Shown here in pieces: positions 9,985 to 22,560 of a stretch of DNA of 64,000 nt. Within the stretch, counting starts at the first letter, position 1, and the number at the start of each line of letters is the position of its first letter. Location of the stretch: assembly GCF_048569485.1 (NCBI RefSeq), contig NC_134353.1, positions 531,495,008 to 531,559,007 on the forward strand, written 5' to 3'. The notes under the pieces are model-generated. The model worked only from the letters and a program-made list of their open reading frames with translations, had not been told where the DNA came from and searched no databases. Made by a program: the position numbers and the translations under genes. This DNA is from Anomaloglossus baeobatrachus. Taxonomy: Eukaryota; Chordata; Amphibia; Anura; Aromobatidae.

Positions 9985-12900
9985 GTGAGTTCCCCGTTCC
10001 CCTCCGTGTATGTGACGAGTCGTGTGGTAAATGATGGCGTCTGGTCTAAATGTGCCTCTTATTTTTAGGAATATGTTCGATAAGCCTAACAAAGATGCCT
10101 TCTATGTGGTCTTCCACTTTCTGTTTGCCAGGCTGGACAGTGCGCGCTGCAAGGAAGTGTTCAGGTAAGGTGTGACCTATGAGCAGCGCCCATGTGGGGG
10201 GTCTACATGTCCTTGCAAAGACCCGGCCCTCACTACCGGCCGACGGTGCTTCCCCAAGGCCCACTACGGACCGTGCTCCCCCCCCCCCTCCCCGGCGCCC
10301 ACTGCGGACCGTGCTCCCCCCCCCCCCCCCTCCCCGGCGCCCACTGCGGACCGTGCTCCCCCCCCCCCCCTCCCCGGCGCCCACTGCGGACCGTGCTCTC
10401 CCCCCCCCCCCCCCCTCCCCGGCGCCCACTGCGGACCGTGCCCCCCCCCCCCCCCCGGCGCCCACTGCAGACCGTGCCTACCCCCTACCCCCCTCCCCGG
10501 CGCCCACTGCAGACCGTGCCCCCCCCCCCCCTACCCCCCTCCCCGGCGCCCACTGCGGACCGTGCTCCCCCCCCCCCCCGGTGCCCACTGCGGACCGTGC
10601 TCCCCCCCCCCCCCAACCGTGCCCACTGTGGCAGCCAACTGTGCCCGCTGCGCCCACTATGTTGCAGGTGACGCCCGCTGCAGATAATGTTGGCTCTACT
10701 TTTAGAAAGTCTTTGTCATCCACATGACCTTAATAAACATTGAGATGTTTAAGCTACATTTTTTTTTTTTTTAATTTTGACATATTTTGACATCTTTAGT
10801 GGAAGCCTTTTATTAAGACAATGTATCCATATTGATAGGTATTGCTGGCCCCCACTAGACAAAAAGAAAGATGCAGAGTTTAGGAAGGCGTCATGTGAAT
10901 GGCTGAAGAAGATCTCAGTAAGTGCCTTAATCTGTCTCAATGTCCATTCCACGCCATTGTCCTGTAGAAACATCGATGGTTAACGGTGCTTATTTCCAAA
11001 TAGGAAGAAGTCGGTAGTAGTTTTCCTCAAGTTGTGGCATCAATATTTCTGTCCCCGGGTGGTCCTAAGTTTGTTCAGCTGCTCTACCATTTTGCTAAAT
11101 ATGTTATGTTACAACATATCAAAAGGGATGTTGATGGTGAGTTGTCTGCTGCCAGGTTAGCTGTAATAGCTCTGACGTTATTGCTATTTTTATATGTTCT
11201 TATTATTTTTTTTCCTTTCACTTCTTTAGCTGAGAACTTTTTTATTCCTGATGCTCTGCAAAGTAGAATTCAGGACCCACAAAAGTCTCAAGCTCGTAAT
11301 ATTGTCGCTCGCAGCAGATACCTTCAGACCTTGCAAAGGGAGAACTTTGTGATCAAGGAATATCAGAGCAAAACACAGTAAGTATTGTCATTCTTCTCTA
11401 TTGCTTCATTGGAGGGGGACAGGAAACCATGGGTGTATGCTGCTGACACTATGCTAGAAAAAAAAGTTAGCTCCTCCTCAGTAGCATACAGCCACCAACC
11501 CGGGACAAGCTGGTCAGTTTAACCTCACATGACGTACTGGGTGATTTGAACAGCTGACATGTGCGGCTTTCAGGCTTGGGTGAATCCGCAATCCACTGAT
11601 GCCTGTTTAAACCCTTAGATCGTGCTATCAAAATGTGACAGTGCGATGTAAATGTCTGCCGCCATAGATAGTCACATGATGTGATCATGTGCAGCTGATG
11701 GTTGCCATGGCAGCATAGGGTCATGTGATGACTCCTGTAGCTATCGTGACCCACTTCCTCTTACTGCCGGCAGAGAGCTGGCTGTAATAGGAGAGCAGCA
11801 TTTCAGCAGATCACAGCTGTGCAGCTGTGATCTACAGAAATGCACAAACTATCAGACTGCCAATCCATACAGTTCCCTAGGGGGGCTAGTAAAATAAAAA
11901 AAAAAAAAATTTTAATGTAAAAAAAAAAACCTAAAAGTTCAATCACCCCTCCCCCATTCGCCCCATGAAAATGAAGGGGTTAAAAAAAATACACATTTTG
12001 GTATCGCCACCTTCAGAAATGCCCGATCTATCAAAATAAATGGCGTACGGGCAAAAAATTTCCAAACGCCAAAATCACGTTTTGTTTTTTTTTTTTTGCC
12101 GCGAAAAGCAATAACGGGCGATCAAAACGTAGCATCTACACACAAATGGTACCATTAAAAATGTCAGCTCGAGACGCAAAAAATAAGCCGTCACTAAGCT
12201 ATAGATCCCGAAAAATGAGAATGCTATGGATTGCGAAATATGGCAGTGTTTTGGACAAACTTATGATTTTTATTTTTTAACCTTTTTAGATTAAAGTAAA
12301 CCTATAGATGTTTGGTGTCTACGTACTCGTACCGACCTGAGACATCACAGCGACATGTCAGTTTTACCATATAGTGAACATGGTGAATAAAATATCCCAA
12401 AAACAATTGTTCAATCAACTATTTTTTTGCAAATTTTCCGCACTTGGAATTTTTTTTGCCGTTTTCCAGTACACTATATGATGATACTCCATGATTTAAT
12501 TTAAAAGAACATCTCTTCCTGCAAAAAAATAAGCCCTCATATGGCAAGATTGGCGGAAAAATAAAAAAGTAACGGCTCTTGGAAGAAGACCAGCAAATAA
12601 ACAAAAATGGAAAATCGTTTGGTGAAGGGGTTAAGCTTAGAAGCCGATTTACAGGTGCCCTGGACATTTGTTTGTTGGGCGACTGAAAGATACAGTCTTC
12701 GTTTTCCTCCCATGCATGTCAGTCTTTGGGAGGTGAGCATACGAGGAATGAGAGATAATGTACCATTTACTGTCCCTCTGTGTGGATGGCCCGAACACTC
12801 TTTGTGTTATGGAGGGGTCCACTCAGCCACTGGGGACTACAGTTGTGATACAACCCCACAAAGCAGGGTGACCAATTACACCCTGTTGCCCGTAGCCACA

Positions 12901-15900
12901 AAGCTGTATATGAAAAACAAAAGGAAATCATTAATGGAACACAACAAATACAAATCTAATGTTTGGGCTGAGTGCAGTCCCGTGACCGCCTCCTACAGAC
13001 ACTATACTTAGTCGGTGGGTGTATACTACCAAGGGGAGGAGCGAAGTTTTTTTCTTTCTTTCTAGCATAGTGTCAGCCTCCTAGTGTCACCAGCATACAC
13101 CGATGGCTTCCTGTGTCCCCCAATGTAGGCTCAGAGAGAGCGGTTACTGTGAGTAGCCAAAATCTTCTTTTCATTTGCAGTATGTATCTCTTTTGCTAGA
13201 AAGTTCAAGCCACTTACCCCCATTTGTGACAGTGTGTATGATAGAGAGCTCTCATTATAATATACACTTTCTCTATTGATAAGGGGGCATTAAAGTATTT
13301 TAATCTTTTCCGTTTTACTGGAGCTGGTATGAGGGGCTGCTGATAAGTATTTGGCTTTGTGGTTGGTTTTTTTTTTTTTTTTTTTTTGTTTCGTTTCTAT
13401 GGTAATGAATGTTACATCCCATGAAAGCCTTGTGTATAGCATATATCTTCAAAATTTTGTTTGCTTATAGCAACCGTGCTCTACGCACACGGGAAAATCA
13501 AAATGGCGGAGGCTATTGTGAGACAGCAACTGAGAGCAGAGGAGTGATAAAATTCTTCTTTGTGAAAGGAAAGTCTGCTAAGGATATTCATGGTGATATG
13601 TCCCAGACATTGGGGGATGAATGCCTTCATACTCAACAGTTAAGAACTGAGTTGCCAAATTTAGAGCGGGTCACATCAGGACCAATGATGAGGAACGTCC
13701 TGGATGACCGAGAGTGGTTGTTGTTCCAGAGATCGTCGATGTTGTGCACAACTTCATACCGGAGAATTGACGAATTTCAGCTAAAGCAATAGCAGACGAC
13801 ATGGGGATTTCCCGTGAATGTGTTTGTGCCATTATCCATGAACATTTGGACATGAGGAAGCTATGGGTCCCCAAAAGTTTGACAACAGATCAGAGAAGCA
13901 TGCAAGTGAAAACCTCCCGGTCCATTTGTCAGCGTCTCTAGACTGATAAGAACTTCCTGGATTGACTGGTCACTATGGATGAGACCTGGATTTATTTGTA
14001 GGACCCTGAAAACAAGGAGCAGTGAAAAGAGTGGAGGCACAGTGGTTCTCCTATTCCAAAGAAGTTCAGGGTGCAAAAGTCGGCCAATAAGGTGATGGCG
14101 TCTGTGTTCTGGGATAAGGATTGCGTGCTGCCAGTGGACTACCTTCAAAAGGCTTCCACCATCAATGCAAGATATTACGTTGACCTTTTGGACCAGTTGA
14201 AGGCCAAAAGCCATGGCAAGTTGTCCAAAGGAATCTTGTTTCTGTGAGACAATGCCTCCGCTCACACTGCACAAGCGACCACGGCAAAACTGGCAGAGCT
14301 GGGCTTCTAGCTGGTTGACCCCTCACCTTTATTCACCAGATCTAGCTCCCTCTGAATATCATCTGTTTCCAAACCTGAAGAAACACCTCAAGGGTACTAA
14401 ATTTCACACCATGTCATGGCTGCTATGGATGCCTGGTTTGAGACACAACCGAAATCCTTCTTTTTGCTAGGCTTACAGAAGTTGGAATACCCATGTAAGA
14501 AATGTGTTGACATCAGAGGAGCGTATGTGGAATAAATGTAAAGTTTCAGCATCCTATCTCATTTGTTTCTGGGTAAAGCCAAAGATTTAGCAGGAGCCCC
14601 TGGTATATGTATCACTTCTCCCTGCACTCAGGGCGTCACTGATGTTAATCTTGACTGTTTTATTGTGCATTGTTAAGAAGTTTTATATTTATATTTTTTT
14701 CCCTCCTTTTTCAAGGTTGCTAGTGAAAGAGATAAGGAAATTACGCTCTGAATTTGTATCATTGCAGTCCCAATCCAGGTATGCTGAGTTTGTGGCAAAT
14801 TATTTGACCAGATTAAATGTATTAAAGAAATTATGGTCTTGCACAGCATTTCTTAGACAAAAAAAGCGCCATTTTAATAAGTTATTGTGCAGGTCCATTG
14901 AAACACAAACGTTTTATGGCTCGCTCTTGGAACACTAATGGGGGAAAAAGTGTTCTCCAGACCCCAAATAGCTGCAATGTTAAAACTGTATTTTCCAGCA
15001 TAAGGTGGTTTTTGCCTAGCCATAGACAGATAACGATTAAATTGCAACTTTTTTTTTTGCTTTGTAAACGTGTGCCACAATTGGATTTTTTTCTTCAGCT
15101 TTCTGGAAGTAAGATACATCTTTCTTTTTCAGAGCACAAAGTGTACAGTGTGATAATTCCAAGAGAGATGCCAAAATAATAGAGGTCAGCGTTTTTCTAC
15201 ATTTTGCAAAGTGAATTTTGTTTCAAATTGAAGGTATTTTAAATAGTTGTCTTTTATCTCTCAAGGTTCGTTCTATGTGGAACTCCATAGTGCACACATT
15301 AAAAGCTGTGGAAAAAGAAATGGAAGTAGTCGATTGTGTTGTTGGAGGAGATGTAGATCAGTTTTCTTTGGATGGATCTAATGTTACCATAAACATTCCC
15401 AGCATGTTGGTGACTAGAATCGAGAATGAAATGTACACGGTATGTGGGTTTTCTTTCCTCCTCTTCATTTCGCTATATCAGAATGTTTTCATAACTTGTT
15501 ATCTTTAATAGGAGTAATCTATGCTGTTGCTGTGGGCTAGACCGCTGAGACGCCCCGAGAACGAAGCTCTGCATAACTATGTGCTCTCCTTTCTTTGGGA
15601 GGCCTATAGACTATGAATGGAGTAGAGGCTGAACATGCACACCTCCCCTCCATTCAATTAGTGGAGCTTTTGCTTGTCCCTACTCAGGATCACTGGGTAC
15701 CCTAAGGCTATGTGCCCACGGGAGCTCATACCTGCGGATGTATCCGCAGGTGCCCGCCGGCATCCGCAGCTATGTTTAGCTGCGGTAGTACAGCGGAATA
15801 GCTGCGGTAAACCTGCGGACTTTCATGCGATTTACCTACGGACGTCCCGGCCTCTATCTCCATAGTGGAGGGCTGGGATTTCCGCAGGAATAATTGACAT

Positions 15901-18900
15901 GCAGTAATGTGCGGCGGCGGGATATCCGCCGCACATTCCGCAGTGTGGACACAGACACTCCCCATATCCCATAGGATAACATGGGGAGTGTCTGTACTTG
16001 CTGAAACCTGCGGATTTATCTGGAAAATCCAGATACATCCGCAGGTTTTCCGCGGCAAAATCCGCAGAAGCAAGCTCCCGTGGGCACATAGCCTTATAGT
16101 TGGGTTTCCCCCTCCAGCAAGTTACCTTGTATTCTGGCTAGTGGATAACTTGCAATTTGGGGGAAATCACTTCAGTTTACTTGAATACTACTGCCTCACC
16201 TGACATAACAGGATTCAGTAGATCCAGACTTTGAAAATGTGTGGCAAATGCTTTATGTCTTGGCACAAACCCTTCTTTACTCACTTTTTAACCAAAAGTT
16301 TGATTTACTTGCTTTGCCGCTATTTGGATATCACTTGTGTAGTTAACCACTTCTCCTTCTAAGAGCCATAGCTTTAATTTTTTTTTAATTGTAACTGCCT
16401 CTTATGAGGGCTTGTTTTTTACTGTACGAGTTGCACTTTTGAATGACACAATTCATTTTACTACATAGTGTACTGGAAAATAGCAGAAAAATTCCAAATG
16501 CAGTGACATTGTGGGAAAGAAAAAAAAAAAGGCATTTGACAGTTTTTTTTTTTTTTTTTGGGAAATTTGTTTTTGTGGCTTACATTGTGGTAAAAATAGA
16601 CTTTGCAATTTGATTTTTGGTATGATTACGGTGATACCAAACTTGTCCAACTTTTTTAATTACTGTATATTTTGGATTATAAAACACACTTTTCCTGCCA
16701 AAAATGTGGGAGAAAAGTGAGGGGTGCATCTTAAAATCCAAATGTAGCTTACTGGTGGGTGGTGGAGAGGAGTAGCAGGAGTAAGGGGCAATGCTGCGGT
16801 GGCTGTGCAGGGTCTGCGGCGCGTGCGCAGATGAAGCTCTCCGCTCAAGATCCCATCTGCACACGTGTTCCCTCCGACACCTTGATCTCCCAGCAGTGGA
16901 CTTAAGGAAATTGGCTTGTGCGCAGATGAGATCTCGGCTTGTCATTGAGCTCTCCGCTCAATCTGCTTACTCGCCGGCTCCGGGCGCCATTATTTGAAGC
17001 CCTCACCGCCCACAGACCCTGCACAGCCGCCCCAGCCCAGCCACCACCGCCAACAGTTTCTGGGACACCTGCCGCTGCCCTACCCGCAGTATCACCCTGC
17101 GTTACCACTGCCCCCGCCTCCTGTGACCCCCCCCCCCCCCCCCACCCGCTCTACCACCTTACGGTGTTTACCGATGTAGGTTCATTTTATTTATTTATTG
17201 ATTTGACTTTTCTGAACTCAGCGATACTGCGTGTAGTTTTATTTACAAGAAGGCGGTATGAGCTCCCCTGCCCCCATTTATTTATTTCTTTTAACTTTTC
17301 ACTGTATTTATTCCGTTAGAGGGTTTTAACCTGTGACTTTCTTATCGTTTGGACAACATATACCAATACCAGACTACTGTTGCTTATAGTAAAAACCACT
17401 GTCTCCTTTGATGCCTGACCACAGGCAGGGTTTCATAGACGTTCTGTAATGACACACAGCGGTTTTCAACAGACCTCTTGCTGTCAGACACCCATCGATG
17501 ACCTACAATTGCGTCACAGTAGCGCCAGTGGGTGTGTAGCATGACATGGCCATATTCTGGCGCACTGTTAGAGGTTGTCCACTACTTTTACATTGATGAT
17601 AGGATATCAATGTCCAATCGGCTGGGGTCCAAGATTGCGCATCCCTGCCGATCAGCTGTTGTCGGTCCCGGCGGCGGAAACCCTAATTGCTCAGTTCCGG
17701 CGCTGCTCCGTCTTCTGATGATAGCGGCCGTGGCCAGGTACTGCGCATCTGCCTCCTATTGATTAGACAAAAGCTTAAAGGGAACCTGTCACGTTAAAAA
17801 ACCCTATTAACCTGCAGATATGGTGTTAAAGGGAACCTGTCACCACTTTTTTAGCGTATAAGCTGTGGCCACCACCACCAGGCTCTTATATACAGCATGT
17901 TAGATTGCTATATATAAGAGCCCAGGCCGCTGTGAGAGCATAAAAAACACTTTATAATACTTACCTAACGGTCGCACGGTTGGCCATATGAGCGTCTCCA
18001 TCCTCCGGTGTCGGCGCCGCCTCTTTTGGCCATCTTTGTTCTCCTTCTCTAGCCGCGGTGCATGACGCGTCCGACGTCATCCACACTCGTGGGCATTCAG
18101 GTCCTACGCAGGCGCACTTTGATCTTCCCTGAGCAGGGCAGATCAAAGTATTGTAGTGCACCTGCACAGGACCGGCGAGTGTGTATGACTTAGACGCGTC
18201 ATGCACACAGGTTTCAGAAAGAGGATGAAGATAGCCGAACGAGGCAGCAGCGGAGAATGGAGATGCCCATATGGCCAACCACGCGACCGTTAGGTAAGTA
18301 TTTATAAAGTGTTTTTTATGTTCTCACAGCGGCCTGGGCTCTTATATACAGCATTCCAACATGCTGTATATAAGACCCTGGTGGTGGTGGCCATAGCTTA
18401 TACGCTGAAGTGGTGGCAGGTTCCCTTTCATAGTGTTTTGAACCTGTCCGGCACCACTTCCTACACTTAGATTGTTCCTGGGGCTGTTTTACAGCCGCCG
18501 CTCACTATTCTATATATGTGACTGAACAGCTGGACTGGCGCTGCCCCTATGACTGGATGCCATCCACTGCCGGGAGGAATCTAGTTAATTTCCTCCAGCA
18601 GCGTGGCTCTTAAGTGCCAGTGCTGGGGAGGTTCAAAATGCATTTTTCTTCATCGTTCCTTATGGGAGACCCATACCATGGGTGTATAGCTTCTGCCTCC
18701 GGAGGACACACAAAGTACTACACTAAAAAGTTTAGCTCCTCCCTCCGAGCATATACACCCCCTGGATAACCAAATCTAGCCAGTTCAATGCTTTGTGTTC
18801 AGGAGGATCACACATGCATTCTCATCTGATTTTTGATTTTAAAGAGTTGGAAGAAAAGCGGGTCCAAGCTGGACCCCCGGCATGTCCCTTCTCACCCCAC

Positions 18901-21900
18901 TGTGTCGGCGGTGCTGTTAAGGTTGATTTCAAGGCTGGAGCCTTTACATGCTGCGCTCCTTCACCATCCCTTGGGCTCTGGCTTGAAGTGGGAGCCAGCA
19001 CGGTTCTCACTGCTTTGCAGGAGACCGGTCTCCATCCGCAGCCCTCTCAGGACCCTGCCGGACGGAGCACTCATCCCTCAGGGACCTGGCCCTGCGTCTC
19101 TCAAGCTAAGTATTGAGACGTTATTGTCAGGGGGTCCCTTGCATTTTTTTATTGTTGGGGAGAGTGTGTTAGTTATTTTGGTGACATTTCCGGCCGGTTC
19201 TCTGGTTTTCCCCTGAGAACCGCGCCGAGGGTGCCTGCTCTACAGGATAGAGTTCTCTTCCAGCCCGCCAAACAGATTTTTTTCTGTCAACTCCCCCCTG
19301 CTCCAAGGCCGCCGCCTTCTCTCAGGCCGTGGCATCCTTGCAGGCCAACGGAGTAATTGTTCCGGTTCCCGCCAGGGAACAGTTCAGAGGTTTCTATTCA
19401 AATCTCTTCCTAGTCCCCAAAAAGGACGGTTCCTTCCGGCCCATCCTGGATCTCAAGCTTCTCAACAAGCATGTTCAGGTGCGGCATTTTCGCATGGAGT
19501 CTCTGCGGTCAGTCATTGCCTCAATGACCCAAGGGGATTTCCTGGCATCCATCGACATCAGAGATGCCTATCTGCATGTGCCAATTGCAGTTTCGCACCA
19601 GCGTTGGCTACGTTTTGCAATTGGAGAGGAACATTTCCAATTCGTGGCTCTCCCCTTCGGGTTAGCCACGGCCCCTCGAGTATTCACCAAGGTCATGGCA
19701 GCAGTGGTTGCGGTTCTGCACCTCCAGGGGTTGGCAGTAATTCCTTACCTGGACGACCTTCTTCTCAAGGCTTCATCCAGCGCAGACTGTCAGCGGAGTG
19801 TCTCGCTCACTCTAGCCACTCTTGTTCAATTCGGGTGGCTTGTCAATCTGCCCAAGTCCACTCTGACCCCGACCCAACAACTCACGTACCTAGGGATGCA
19901 ATTCGAAACTCTGCCGGCACTTGTCAAGCTGCCCTTAGTCAAGCAGCAGTCCCTCCATCTGGCGGTGCGCTCTCTATTGAGGCCCCGCCGTCATTCCATC
20001 AGGCACCTTATGCAGGTGCTGGGTCAGATGGTGGCGTCAATGGAAGTGGTTCCCTTTGCCCAGTTCCATCTGCGTCCTCTGCAGCTGGACATTCTCCGCT
20101 GTTGGGACAAGCGGATTTCTTCCTTGCACAGGTTGGTGGCTCTGTCGCCACAAGCCAGGAGCTCCCTTCAGTGGTGGCTTCGGCCCCTTTCTCTGTCTCA
20201 GGGACGCTCCTTCCTGACCCCGTCCTGGGTGATCCTCACCACGGATGCCAGTCTTTCCGGCTGGGGAGCAGTATTTCTCCACCACCGAGCACAGGGCATT
20301 TGGACTCCGTCCGAATCAGCCCTCTCGATCAATGTGCTGGAAATCAGAGCTGTGCTCCTAGCTCTCGTAGCCTTTCACCACCTGTTGGCGGGCAAGCACA
20401 TTCGAGTCCAGTCAGACAACGCGACAGCAGTTGCCTACATCAATCACCAGGGCGGGACTCGCAGCCACCTGGCAATGTTGGAGGTTCAGCACATCCTTCA
20501 GTGGACGGAGGACTCCAAGTCCACCATATCCGCAGTCCATATCCCAGGCGTGGAAAACTGGGAGGCAGATTATCTCAGCCGTCAAACCGTGGACAGCGGC
20601 GAGTGGGCTCTGCATCAGGCAGTGTTGCGGTCGATCTGCCGCAAGTGGGGCACTCCGGAAGTGGATCTAATGGCATCCCGGCACAACAACAAGGTCCCGG
20701 TTTACGTGGCTCGCTCCCATGATCCTCAGGCCTCTGCAGCGGACGCGCTGGTTCAGGATTGGTCCCAGTTTCGTCTGGCTTACGTGTTTCCCCCTCTAGC
20801 TCTCTTGCCCAGAGTCCTGCGCAAGATCAGATTGGAGGGCCGTCGGGTCATACTCATCGCCCCAGACTGGCCCAGGCGAGCTTGGTACCCAGACCTGCTC
20901 CGTCTGTCCGTAGAGGTGCCGTGGCATCTCCCGGACCGCCCAGACCTTCTCTCTCAAGGTCCGTTTTTCCGCCAGAATTCTGCGGCTCTCAGATTGACGG
21001 CGTGGCTCTTGAGTCCTGGATCCTGACTGCTTCCGGCATTCCTCCCGAAGTCATCTCCACTATGACTCGGGCTCGGAAGTCTTCTTTGGCAAAAATTTAC
21101 CACAGGACTTGGAGAATTTTCCTGTCCTGGTGTCGTTCTTCCGGCCATGCTCCTTGGCCTTTTTCCTTGCCAACCATCCTGTCCTTTCTATAGTCCGGTC
21201 TGCAGCTAGGACTATCCCTCAATTCCATTAAGGGACAGGTCTCGGCTCTGTCAGTGTTTTTTCAGCAGCGTATCGCCCGACTGGCTCAGGTGCGCACCTT
21301 CATGCAGGGCGCATCTCGCATCATTCCACCTTACCGGCGGCCTTTGGATCCCTGGGACCTTAATCTGGTCCTCACGGCCTTACAGAAACCCCCCTTTGAG
21401 CCTCTTAGGGAAGTTTCTTTGTTTCGACTTTCACAGAAGGTCGTCTTTCTGGTGGCCATAACTTCTCTCAGGAGAGTCTCTGATTTGGCTGCTCTCTCTT
21501 CGGAGTCACCTTTTTTGTTTTTTTTCACCAAGACAAGGTAGTTCTCCGTCCGACTCCGGACTTTCTTCCTAAGGTGGTCTCTCCTTTCCACCTTAACCAG
21601 AACATTTCATTGCCTTCCCTTTGTCCGGCCCCTGTTCATCGCTTTGAGAAAGCGTTGCATACTTTAGATCTGGTGCGTCCGCACCAGATCTATGTGTCAC
21701 GCACCGCTGCTCTTAGGCGGTGCACCTCTTCTTTTTTTTGTGCTGACCACAGGTCAGCGCAAGGGTCTCTCGGCTTCTAAACCGACCCTAGCTCGTTGGA
21801 TTAGGTCGGCCATATCCGATGCCTACCAGAGTACTCAGGTGCCTCCCCCGCCGGGGATCAAGGCGCACTCGACCAGAGCTGTCGGTGCCTCTTGGGCTTT

Positions 21901-22520
21901 CAGGCACCAGGCTACGGCTCAGCAGGTTTGTCAGGCTGCCACTTGGTCTAGTCTGCACACCTTTTCAAAGCACTACCAAGTGCATGCTCATGCTTCGGCA
22001 GATGCGAGTTTGGGCAGACGCATCCTTCAGGCGGCTGTCGCCCATTTGTGAAGTTAGGTTTTGCCTACTTCTCAGTTTTCTGTTTATTCCTACCCATGGA
22101 CTGCTTTGAGACGTCCCATGGTCTGGGTCTCCCATAAGGAACGATGAAGAAAAAGAGAATTTTGTTTACTTACCGTAAATTCTTTTTCTTATAGTTACGA
22201 CATGGGAGACCCAGCACCCTCCCTGTTGCCTGTTGGCAGTTTTATTGTTCCGTGTGTTTTCACCGGCTGTTGTTGTAGACAGAGGTTCCGGTTGTTCCGG
22301 GTTTTGCTCTATCTCTACTTGTGGGTGGATGTCCTCCTTCAGCTTTTGCACTAAACTGGCTAGATTTGGTTATCCAGGGGGTGTATATGCTAGGAGGGAG
22401 GAGCTACACTTTTTAGTGTAGTACTTTGTGTGTCCTCCGGAGGCAGAAGCTTTACACCCATGGTCTGGGTCTCCCATGTCGGAACTATAAGAAAAAGAAT
22501 TTACGGTAAGTAAACAAAAT

Positions 22521-22560
<40 letters not shown>

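Noticed and set aside
10172-10727. Proline-rich open frames of 159-182 residues in three overlapping frames
   Set aside because: They lie within a C-rich minisatellite in HAUS6 intron 2; all three frames are open simply because the repeat lacks stops.
13409-13792. A possible host exon in HAUS6 intron 5
   Set aside because: It is the N-terminal part of a mariner transposase within TA-flanked inverted ends.
20037-20615. Minus-strand frames inside DIRS coding regions
   Set aside because: They are antisense shadows of the reverse transcriptase/RNase H region.
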